The position numbers and the translations under genes are program-made. The notes beneath the pieces are model-generated. The model worked only from the letters and a program-made list of their open reading frames with translations. It was not told the origin of the DNA and searched no databases. This document shows, piece after piece, positions 14,232-21,020 of a stretch of DNA of 31,563 nucleotides (positions within the stretch are counted from its first letter, which is position 1; every line of letters begins with the position of its first letter). The stretch comes from a virus: IMG/VR virus record IMGVR_UViG_3300046006_004498, positions 1-31,563 of that record. One strand, given 5' to 3'.

Positions 14232-14300
14232 AAAGGTACTCCTGAGACTTTGCAACCAGTGAGGGTAGTGCGAACCCCGAGAGTTACGGAGTTTTATAAT
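14232..14300. other. GC-rich non-coding block, probable cos region
   Basis: Directly before terS, a gap of 129 bases contains a stretch far richer in G+C than its surroundings (14235-14290), with ACTCC 14238-14242 inverted as GGAGT 14287-14291 and an inner ACCAGTGAGGGTAGTGCGAA segment. Cos sites of lambda-type phages lie just upstream of terS, and terL here is of the cos-cutting gpA kind, so this is the best place for cosN/cosB. A -10 like TATAAT at 14295-14300 could start late transcription. The exact nick positions cannot be read. Confidence 0.5.
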
Positions 14301-14356
14301 TTTAAAGTTGGTTGTAGCTTTTTATTTTTATGTTGTAGTAGTAGGATATAGTATTT

Positions 14357-15013
14357 ATGAGATTAAATCAAAGCAAGTTTGCAAAAGAAGTTGGATGCTC
14401 TCAACAAAATATTTCTAAATTAATTAAAAAAGGTATCTTGGAAGCAGGGGATGATAAAAAACTTGATTTTGAATATTCTTTACAAAAATTAAGAGATTAT
14501 GATTTACTTGATGATAAGAATAAGATGAAAAAGAGCAGAACTGCAAAAGATGATGATACAAAAATTGAAGAAACATTTTCTTTACCTTTTGATGCTCCAA
14601 CTGGATATAAAACTTTAGCTGATTTAACTCCTGAAGAAAGAGAGCAGATAGAAAAAGAAGAAATAGAATCTTTTAAAGAATTGGAATCAAAGAAAAAAGA
14701 AGCTGCTAAAAGAAATATTAATATAGATGAAGATATGGATTTAAGAAGCTTTAATTATGCAAGTGCAAAAGCTCATCGCGAGCATTATATGGGACAAATT
14801 GCTGAGCTAGATTATCAAATAAAATTGGGTGATTATGTTTCTAAATCTGAGGTTGAACAAACTTTTTTTGAAGCATCAAGGAAAGTAAGAGATATGCTTT
14901 TAAACTATCCCAATAAAATGTCTATAAGGGTCATCGGAAAAAAAGATATTAAGGAAATAGAGTCAATCATGATGGAAGAAATTAGATATATTTTAGGGAA
15001 TTTATCTGCATGA
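14357..15013 (+). CDS. terS: Terminase small subunit (Nu1-like)
   Basis: 218 residues. The N-terminal winged helix (NQSKFAKEVGCSQQNISKLIKKGIL, 4-28) recognises the packaging site. A low-complexity linker and a long charged coiled coil (about 95-130) follow, and the C-terminal half (SAKAHREHYMGQIAELDYQIKLGDYV ... YILGNLSA) matches the DNA packaging protein Nu1 type and should bind TerL. It directly precedes and overlaps terL (ATGA). Somewhat longer than lambda Nu1 (181 residues). Confidence 0.88.
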   Translation: MRLNQSKFAKEVGCSQQNISKLIKKGILEAGDDKKLDFEYSLQKLRDYDLLDDKNKMKKSRTAKDDDTKIEETFSLPFDAPTGYKTLADLTPEEREQIEKEEIESFKELESKKKEAAKRNINIDEDMDLRSFNYASAKAHREHYMGQIAELDYQIKLGDYVSKSEVEQTFFEASRKVRDMLLNYPNKMSIRVIGKKDIKEIESIMMEEIRYILGNLSA

Positions 15014-16890
15014 GTGCAAATCGTCTTATTAACTTTGAACTATTAGAATATTTCAAAAAAGGTTTTACTCCTGACCCCGTTATGACTATTAGTGAATGGG
15101 CTGATAACTTTAGAATTCTTCCAAGCGAGAGTTCAAGTGAGCCAGGACAATACAGAACGGAGCGTATGCCTTATCTTGAAGAGATTGCTTATGAACTATC
15201 TCCACAAAGCCCTACAGCTGAAATAACAGTGATTAAAGGTACACAACTTGGATTTACAGAACTTGGAAATAATATGCTATTTTGCTATGCAGATTTATAC
15301 CCATGTCCTATGCTTCAAATTTTACCAACGGAATCAGCCGTTAGAACTCATTCCTCTGATAAACTTTGGTCATCTATAAAAGCATCACTAAGATTGAAAA
15401 ATACATTTAGGGAAAAGAAAACAAAAGATGGTTCTAGTATTACTTCTCTTGTTTTTAAGGGTGGAAGCATTGCTCTTGGATGGTCAAACTCTGCTACAAC
15501 ATTTGCATCTATGAGTAGAAGAATTGTAATCTGTGATGATGTTGATAGATGGCCAGCAGAAATTGAGGGCGGTGAGCCTCTTGATTTGGCAAAAAATAGA
15601 GCCGAGGCATTTCCTAATAATAAAAAAATATATATAAATTCTTCACCTGCAAAAAAACATAATTCTAAAATACTCCCAAAGTATGAAACGTCGTCACAAG
15701 CTCTTTACACTATGAAGTGCCCTCATTGTAATGGTGATGTAGTTTTTGAAAAAGATGGTTTTAAATTTAATCGCGATGAAGATTATCAACTTATTGATGA
15801 TGTTGTATTTGTATGCTCAAACAATGGATGTATCATTGAAGAACATCAAAAATACGAGATGATGAAAAAAGAAAATGGTGCAAGATATGTTCATAAATTT
15901 TCCCAAAGAGAGCACAAAGGGTATAGAGTACCTAGTTACTACTCACCATTTGCGAAATGGAATGAAATATTTCAATCTTTTTTAGATGCGATAAAAGAAC
16001 AAAAGCAAAAAAAAGAAAACACAAAACTTGCAGGTTGGACCAACACAAAAGATGCAAATGTTTGGGAAGAAACTATTGTAAAACTTGATGTAAATGAATT
16101 TTTAAACAGACATGAAGATTATATATCTGATGTTCCAAGTGGTGCTTATATATTAACAGCTGGTGTCGATACACAAGATGATAGACTTGAATGTGAAGTT
16201 GTAGGTTGGGGTAAATATGGTGAGAGTTGGTCAATAGGAAAATTTATATTAGAGGGTGACCCAAAATATCAAAGGGTTTGGGAAAAGCTAGATAAAATCT
16301 TGCAATCACCATTTAAACATGAAAGTGGAATAGATATGAAAATAATGGGAATGGGTGTGGATTCAGGAGGTCATAGAACTGAGTTTGTTTATGCTTATTG
16401 TAAATCACGAATAGAGCAAAATGTGTTTTGTTTAAAAGGTGATAATGCTGTTGAAACACCTATTTTAAAGATTAGTTCATCAAGAGCAAGTAAAGGTGCA
16501 TTTAGACTTTATATGATTGGAGTTAATAGTGCAAAAGATGTTGTTTATGGTCATTTAACTACAAAAGAAGTAGGACCAGGATATATGCACTTTCCTAGAA
16601 AACCTGAATACAATGAAGAGCATTTTAAACAGCTTACAGGTGAGAAAAAAGACAAAACAACTGGAAGATGGAGTAAGTTTAGAACTAGAAATGAAGCACT
16701 TGATATTAGAGTTTATTCTATGGCTGCATTGAAGATTCTTGAAAATCAATATTATCCAAATGGTATAGACTGGGATGAAATAGAAGTGGAGTTTAACGCA
16801 AGAGTTGAAGCAGAACTAAACAACATTAAACAAGTAGAGAAAGAGAGCGTAGAGCATAATTCATTTAGTGATTGGAGGGATATGTACTAA
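15010..16890 (+). CDS. terL: Terminase large subunit, lambda gpA family
   Basis: 626 residues, typical of the gpA family (lambda gpA 641). It packages DNA into proheads and cuts cos. ATPase: an atypical Walker A VIKGTQLGFTE near 75, adenine-binding and coupling segments, and Walker B IVICDDVDRWP near 175. A zinc-ribbon follows (CPHCNGD then CSNNGC, about 236-275). The nuclease domain begins at GVDTQDDRLECEVVGWG near 390, with its metal-binding Asp. Starts with ATGA overlap on terS. A canonical head gene order follows after an inserted cassette. Confidence 0.95.
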   Translation: MSANRLINFELLEYFKKGFTPDPVMTISEWADNFRILPSESSSEPGQYRTERMPYLEEIAYELSPQSPTAEITVIKGTQLGFTELGNNMLFCYADLYPCPMLQILPTESAVRTHSSDKLWSSIKASLRLKNTFREKKTKDGSSITSLVFKGGSIALGWSNSATTFASMSRRIVICDDVDRWPAEIEGGEPLDLAKNRAEAFPNNKKIYINSSPAKKHNSKILPKYETSSQALYTMKCPHCNGDVVFEKDGFKFNRDEDYQLIDDVVFVCSNNGCIIEEHQKYEMMKKENGARYVHKFSQREHKGYRVPSYYSPFAKWNEIFQSFLDAIKEQKQKKENTKLAGWTNTKDANVWEETIVKLDVNEFLNRHEDYISDVPSGAYILTAGVDTQDDRLECEVVGWGKYGESWSIGKFILEGDPKYQRVWEKLDKILQSPFKHESGIDMKIMGMGVDSGGHRTEFVYAYCKSRIEQNVFCLKGDNAVETPILKISSSRASKGAFRLYMIGVNSAKDVVYGHLTTKEVGPGYMHFPRKPEYNEEHFKQLTGEKKDKTTGRWSKFRTRNEALDIRVYSMAALKILENQYYPNGIDWDEIEVEFNARVEAELNNIKQVEKESVEHNSFSDWRDMY

Positions 16891-17117
16891 TGGCAAAAAA
16901 TCATTTAATTGCAAGTAAATCTTTTTGGGATGGAAGAACCAACCTAAACAACAAACCATCTTTGAGTTATAGAACCATAGAAGTAATCCAGCATCTAATG
17001 AATGAAGATGAAATAGCTCTTGGAATCGCTATTGAAAAGCTTATGATTAATCCGAATTTGTATAGAGAAACTCTTGATAAATTGAAGTGTGATTATCCTG
17101 ATATTGAGGAGGAGTAA
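16890..17117 (+). CDS. Small protein after terL, unknown
   Basis: 75 residues from the ATG at 16890 (TAATG overlap with terL, GGAGGG about 12 bases upstream). The reading frame extends upstream to a TTG at 16872, but that start would lie inside the ribosome site. Not recognised; two helices (LSYRTIEVIQHLMNEDEIALGIAIEKLM) and an acidic tail (DYPDIEEE). In lambda the gene after A is W, so this could be a small head-completion or packaging helper; a gpW-like gene is found further on, at 19255. Confidence 0.7.
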   Translation: MAKNHLIASKSFWDGRTNLNNKPSLSYRTIEVIQHLMNEDEIALGIAIEKLMINPNLYRETLDKLKCDYPDIEEE

Positions 17118-17118
17118 A

Positions 17119-17132
17119 TTTCCCTCGGGAAA
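17119..17132. repeat. Dispersed palindrome copy 3 (candidate parS)
   Basis: TTTCCCTCGGGAAA with perfect six-base arms, flanked AAA on the left and ATTTTA on the right. Intergenic, two bases after the stop of the small gene behind terL, at the left border of the inserted cassette. Confidence 0.7.
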
Positions 17133-17159
17133 ATTTTATGTTTATCAAAATATTATTTT

Positions 17160-17432
17160 TTAATTATCAGGGATACCACAGTCTTTTTCTACTAATACAA
17201 CTCCACTTTTTAAGACCTTACTCCCATATTGTTCATCTGTCGTATCTGCCTATTCTTCTAAATAAGCATAGTGATCAAAATTTGTGAATTTTAAATGAGC
17301 AAATAATATTTTTTTGCCATCATCTGCAATAAAACTTTCTAAATCTGAAAAATAACCGTATTGTCTTTTTACTTCTAATGTTGTTTTAATTTTGCTAGTG
17401 TTGTATAGTTTTCCATTATATCTTACTTTCAT
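17160..17432 (-). pseudogene. Small protein gene interrupted by an in-frame TAG
   Basis: From the ATG at 17432 the frame reads 60 residues (MKVRYNGKLYNTSKIKTTLE ... YAYLEE), meets TAG at 17250-17252 and then stays open for 29 more codons (ADTTDEQYGSKVLKSGVVLV ... CGIPDN) to a TAA at 17160-17162. One C-to-T change (CAG to TAG, Gln) would explain it. The upstream part has the character of a small beta protein. It follows the 115-residue gene 18 bases downstream, behind AAAAGGAT. A truncated 60-residue product, TAG read-through, or a recent pseudogene are all possible. Family not recognised. Confidence 0.55.
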
Positions 17433-17450
17433 CTTCTATCCTTTTTCATT

Positions 17451-17798
17451 TTATTTAAAAATATGTCTAAACATATTCAACATGTCAGTATAGTTAATTG
17501 AGTCATATCTGTTCTCTATCCAATATTTTGAATCTGTTTTTTCTGCTTTATCTTGAAAAAAAGTCTCAAATTCCAAATCCATTTGTTGTATTTTTTCTAA
17601 ATCATTTTTATAGTAACTTCTAACATCAACTTTTATTCTTTCATTATATAGTTTAATTATGTTTGCTAAGTTTTCTTGTCTTAATTTTTCTGCCCATGCA
17701 ATTTGCTTTTCAGTTCCCAAAAGAGTTGGTAAATTTGTTATCTCAACTTTATTCTCTATAAAGTTTGCTTTTGCTTTTATAATTTCATACTTAATCAT
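17451..17798 (-). CDS. Conserved 'EKQIAWAEKLR' phage protein
   Basis: 115 residues. TNLPTLLGTEKQIAWAEKLRQE (about 22-43) is a motif seen in many uncharacterised phage and plasmid proteins; the rest is charged and helical with a W-rich segment (DSKYWIENRYDSINY). Function unknown. AAAAGGAT precedes the ATG. It is transcribed leftward, against the late operon, from the control region at 17823-17967, with the TAG-interrupted gene downstream of it. Confidence 0.65.
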   Translation of the reverse strand: MIKYEIIKAKANFIENKVEITNLPTLLGTEKQIAWAEKLRQENLANIIKLYNERIKVDVRSYYKNDLEKIQQMDLEFETFFQDKAEKTDSKYWIENRYDSINYTDMLNMFRHIFK

Positions 17799-17822
17799 CT
17801 TCTATCCTTTTTCATCTTATTT

Positions 17823-17967
17823 ATACCGTAATTATAAGGTAATAATTACCGTTTGTCAAGAGATTAAACTTAATTTTTGTTTAAATTTATAAATTCATAG
17901 GTAACTATTGCTGTTTTTATTAAATTTATGTTATTATTCTTTAAATAATCGGTAAAAGGTAATAAAA
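17823..17967. promoter_or_regulatory. Divergent control region of the inserted cassette
   Basis: GGTAATAATTACC at 17838-17850 is a perfect 13-base dyad 40 bases before the leftward gene. Near the rightward gene, GGTAAA 17951-17956 and GGTAAT 17958-17963 are direct repeats just before its ATG, overlapping the ribosome site, and ATAGGTAACTAT lies near 17897-17908. The shared GGTAA core suggests one regulator serving both directions, most simply the protein encoded at 17968. Confidence 0.55.
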
Positions 17968-18333
17968 ATGATAGAATTAAAAGATATTACAGATATAAAA
18001 CTTGCAAACTATATAGGTGTTGCAGAAACAAAAACGTTAAGAAATTGGAAAAAGCTGGAAAATGATAGTTTAATTCCTCCAGTTGGGAAACATAATTTAT
18101 ATAAAGCTGCTAAAACATATATGTATCTAAATGCATACAAAGAAATAAATGAGGAAGAATGTGAAGTATATAATAATATGGAAATCTTATTTAGTGCCTT
18201 TGAAACTTTAGAATCTAATTTAAATATAGATACAAGCAATTTAAATGAAGAAGTAAAACAAGCGATTTTAAATACAAATAAGACGGCTTTAAAAAGTATT
18301 AAAGAGATATTAGAAGATATAAGAAGTATCTAA
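17968..18333 (+). CDS. Probable DNA-binding regulator of the cassette
   Basis: 121 residues. The start IKLANYIGVAETKTLRNWKKLENDSLIPPVGKHNLYKAAKTY (10-50) has the layout of a helix-turn-helix with a trailing wing, as in phage HTH adaptors; the C-terminal half is a helical coil (ESNLNIDTSNLNEEVKQAIL). The GGTAA repeats directly upstream make autoregulation plausible. It is coupled to the next gene (stop and start share one base). Not assigned to a named family. Confidence 0.6.
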   Translation: MIELKDITDIKLANYIGVAETKTLRNWKKLENDSLIPPVGKHNLYKAAKTYMYLNAYKEINEEECEVYNNMEILFSAFETLESNLNIDTSNLNEEVKQAILNTNKTALKSIKEILEDIRSI

Positions 18334-18923
18334 TGTCGCAACAACAAAAGATTTGGGATTATTTACAAAGTAATAGCATTACAACAAAAGAAGAAATTAT
18401 TAATGTTCTAAATATAGATAAAAAAGCAGTTGTAACATATGTAAGTGCTTTATATAAATGTAATTATTTAATGTTTTGTATAGGACTAAAAAGAGCGAAA
18501 GCAAATAACATTTTTAAACTTGTTAAAAATACGGGAACGAAAGCTCCCCTATTAAACAAAGGTATATTAAAAGATTTTAATATCAAAGAAGAGATACAAA
18601 TAGCAAAAGAAATAAAAGTTAGCAATAACTTTAATTCTCAAATAAATTTAAAAGATATTTTAGATTCTTTTATAGCAGTAAATAAAGAAGAAATACTACT
18701 TAGCGAGGTTTCTAAAATCTTTATATCTAAAAAAAAATTAACTACACAATTTGGAAATAGTTTTTTAAAAAGATGGATAAAAAAACTAGAACTCAATAAA
18801 ACAATTGCTTTTACAGGCAATACTTATAGAAATAGTAAAATCTATCTTATAGATTTAGAAAAGATAAAACAAATTAGAAAACAACTTGATACTGTTATCG
18901 ATTATAATTTAATACTTAAATAA
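18333..18923 (+). CDS. Winged-helix-like protein, unknown
   Basis: 196 residues. Residues 1-65 (QKIWDYLQSNSITTKEEIINVLNIDKKAVVTYVSALYKCNYL) form a typical winged helix used for DNA binding; a second such unit may lie at the C-terminus (EILLSEVSKIF ... TQFGNSFLKRWIKKLELNKTIAFTGNTYRNSKIYLI). No clear ribosome site; translation probably re-initiates after the upstream gene. It is the last gene before the terminator at 19079-19128. Together with the previous gene it looks like a two-protein regulatory unit. Role unknown. Confidence 0.6.
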   Translation: MSQQQKIWDYLQSNSITTKEEIINVLNIDKKAVVTYVSALYKCNYLMFCIGLKRAKANNIFKLVKNTGTKAPLLNKGILKDFNIKEEIQIAKEIKVSNNFNSQINLKDILDSFIAVNKEEILLSEVSKIFISKKKLTTQFGNSFLKRWIKKLELNKTIAFTGNTYRNSKIYLIDLEKIKQIRKQLDTVIDYNLILK

Positions 18924-19018
18924 TTCATCTTATCTAAATTAATTTATTTAACTAAATTTTACGATTTTGCTTGAAAAAATGACAAATTTACAAAATTTAG
19001 CAAAAAATTTAGCAGATT

Positions 19019-19128
19019 TTGACATAGAAAATAAAAAAAAATATATGAAAAATGATATTTACTAACTACTACAAATATAAAAAAGGTTGTAAAAAACTAC
19101 CATAAAACCAATACTTACAACCTTTTTT
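19019..19128 (+). ncRNA. Candidate short RNA: promoter and strong terminator
   Basis: TTGACA at 19019-19024, a 17-base spacer and TATATG at 19042-19047 make a near-consensus promoter, uncommon in such AT-rich DNA of this host type. Only 30 bases further a perfect 14-base stem begins, AAAAAAGGTTGTAA (19079-19092) with TTACAACCTTTTTT (19115-19128), a bidirectional terminator. Transcription would give an RNA of about 75 bases. The terminator itself is certain; the RNA gene is a proposal, since the hairpin may simply end the cassette transcript. Confidence 0.35.
19079..19128. terminator. Bidirectional terminator closing the inserted cassette
   Basis: A 14-bp perfect stem with a 22-base loop and T runs on both strands. 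It separates the cassette genes from the head genes, so the latter need their own promoter, antitermination or read-through. Confidence 0.85.
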
Positions 19129-19180
19129 ACAACTACTACAAAAAACTACAACTAAAATACCATAATTTTTAAAAAAAAGG

Positions 19181-19257
19181 TAGGGTGGATTTTATACCCT
19201 AAAAAAGATTTTCTAAAAACTTTAAAATGCCATTACCAAAACAAAAAAAGGGTAATG
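19181..19257 (+). promoter_or_regulatory. Hairpins around the start of the gpW-like gene
   Basis: TAGGGT 19181-19186 pairs with ACCCTA 19196-19201. CATTACC 19231-19237 pairs with GGTAATG 19251-19257 and would bury the ribosome site (AAAGGG) and the first start codon. The GGTAAT core equals that in the control region at 17823-17967, so this may be a further target of the cassette regulator or a translation-level switch. The remaining bases of 18924-19254 are AT-rich, with a direct repeat AATTTAGCA near 18990-19015 and no gene. Confidence 0.4.
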
Positions 19258-19491
19258 ATGGCAAAAACAATAGGTGATCAATACGATGCTATTTTATTAA
19301 AAATTGAAAATGCCGAAGGTGTACAATCTTACCAAACAAGTTCGGGTGAACAAATGACAAAGGCAAATCTAGCAGTTCTATACAAAGAGAGAGATAGAAT
19401 TCTTGATAAAATCGAAATTTATGGAAGAAACTATATCGATGGTCAAAACACTACACCCATGGGTGATGTTTCATTAGTGAGTTTTTCATAA
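19255..19491 (+). CDS. gpW-like head-tail connector
   Basis: 78 residues, short like lambda gpW (68). Layout fits: an N-terminal helix, a beta hairpin (GVQSYQTSSGEQMTKAN) and a second helix (LAVLYKERDRILDKIEIYGR). gpW closes the portal ring before tail attachment. Two in-frame ATGs (19255, 19258) follow AAAGGG. Directly before the portal gene, as in lambda, with which it overlaps by one base. Confidence 0.75.
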   Translation: MMAKTIGDQYDAILLKIENAEGVQSYQTSSGEQMTKANLAVLYKERDRILDKIEIYGRNYIDGQNTTPMGDVSLVSFS

Positions 19492-21020
19492 TGAATTTTA
19501 TTGGTAGATCTATTGCAACAGCTGCTAACTTATTAACATTTGGTGCTTTAGGTAGAGAATATAAAAGAGCATTTTATGAAGGTGCTAAACAAACTAGATT
19601 AAATAGAGATTTTAATATTTCTAATAATCACTTTGAACTTCAAGTTGCAGGAGATAGAGATTTATTAAGAGCAAGAGCTAGATGGCTTAGTGCTAATAAT
19701 CCTATTTGCAAATCTATTGATAAATCAATCATTAAAAATGTAGTTGGAACTGGAATAACTTTACAGTCAAAAATTAGTAAAGATGAAGTTAAAAATGCAG
19801 ATGAACTAAATAAAAGAATCGAAGCTTTATGGAATGAGTTTACTAAAAAAGAGAATTTTGACATTACATCAAGAGCTTCTTTTAGACAGTTCCAAAAAAT
19901 GCTTTTAAAATCAAAACTTACAGATGGTGAAATACTTATCAACTGTGTTTGGACAAAAGACAAAAAATTCCCTATTAAATTTCAACTAATAGAGGTGGAC
20001 CAACTGGACATTTCAAAAAATAAAAACGGAGATAATACTGTTTTTTCAGGTGTTGAAGTTGATAGCGTTGGAAAACCTGTTGCTTATCATATAAAAACTT
20101 CAATCAATAGCTTTAAATCTGAAAGATTTGATGCAAAAAATATAATCCATTTTTATGATAGTGAAAGAGCAACTCAATACAGAGGTATAACTGACTATGC
20201 CCAAACAATCAATAATTTAAAAGATTTTGCAGCATATAACGATAGTGAAATTATAAAAAATAGAGTTTTAGCATCTTTTGCAACATTTATCAAATCAACT
20301 AATGTTGGTGGAAATATGTTTGGGGATAAAAAAGCTGGTGAATCAATGGGAAGTAGCGACCCTATAAAAGAGATTACAGCTGGAATGATTAAATATTTAA
20401 GACCAGGGGAAGAGGTTCAAAGTATTCAATCAAATCAACTTGGAAATTCTTATAACGATTTTATGGTTAATACTACAAGAATAATAGCAGCAGGTAGAGA
20501 CATATCTTATGAACTAGCAGTTAGAGATTACTCAAAAGTAAATTTTTCAAGTGCAAGAGCTGGACTTATCCAAGATAACAAAAGATTTGATGATGAACAA
20601 ATGATGATTGTTGAAGATGCACTTATTCCAATGTTTTCTCTATTTTTAGATGCTGTTATATTAAGTGGTGCTTTACAAGTACCAAATGATTATTGGACAA
20701 ATAAAGAGAAATATGTAAAAGCTACTTGGATTATGCCAACTAGGGAATGGGTTAATCCTCTCCAAGATATTAAAGCTATTAGAGAAGAAATTGACCTTGG
20801 TATTACAAGTAGAACAAGAGCTGCTGCTGGAAAAGGTAGAAATTTTGAGGACATTATTGATGAACAAGTAAAAGAAGAACAGATGATAAATGAAAAACGA
20901 AAAAATGCTGGTTTGACAGTTGATATTGTTGATGAAACTAATACTAAAAATACAAAACGAATTTCCCACGGGAAAATTTTAAAAAGGAGGAAAAGTGGCA
21001 AGGAAAAAACAAGAAGTTGA
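19491..21020 (+). CDS. Portal protein, lambda gpB family
   Basis: 509 residues (lambda gpB 533). The recognisable start FELQVAGDRDLLRARARWLSANNPICKSIDKSIIKNVVG and the central FQLIEVDQLD ... GVEVDSVGKPVAYHI, FDAKNIIHFYDSERATQYRG and YSKVNFSSARAGLIQD are hallmarks of lambda-type portals, which form the dodecameric DNA channel at the head vertex. The last residues (ISHGKILKRRKSGKEKTRS) are basic and encoded by the DNA holding palindrome copy 4. It overlaps the next gene by 26 bases. Confidence 0.92.
   Translation: MNFIGRSIATAANLLTFGALGREYKRAFYEGAKQTRLNRDFNISNNHFELQVAGDRDLLRARARWLSANNPICKSIDKSIIKNVVGTGITLQSKISKDEVKNADELNKRIEALWNEFTKKENFDITSRASFRQFQKMLLKSKLTDGEILINCVWTKDKKFPIKFQLIEVDQLDISKNKNGDNTVFSGVEVDSVGKPVAYHIKTSINSFKSERFDAKNIIHFYDSERATQYRGITDYAQTINNLKDFAAYNDSEIIKNRVLASFATFIKSTNVGGNMFGDKKAGESMGSSDPIKEITAGMIKYLRPGEEVQSIQSNQLGNSYNDFMVNTTRIIAAGRDISYELAVRDYSKVNFSSARAGLIQDNKRFDDEQMMIVEDALIPMFSLFLDAVILSGALQVPNDYWTNKEKYVKATWIMPTREWVNPLQDIKAIREEIDLGITSRTRAAAGKGRNFEDIIDEQVKEEQMINEKRKNAGLTVDIVDETNTKNTKRISHGKILKRRKSGKEKTRS
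20962..20975. repeat. Dispersed palindrome copy 4 (candidate parS), in the portal gene end
   Basis: TTTCCCACGGGAAA followed by ATTTTAAA, in the last codons of the portal gene, just before the ribosome site of the protease-capsid gene. Its flanks match copy 3. Confidence 0.7.

Noticed and set aside
14235-14295. GC-rich block resembling a tRNA gene
   Set aside because: Neither strand gives a T-arm with GGTTC-RAN-CC, an anticodon stem or an acceptor stem; position before terS favours cos.
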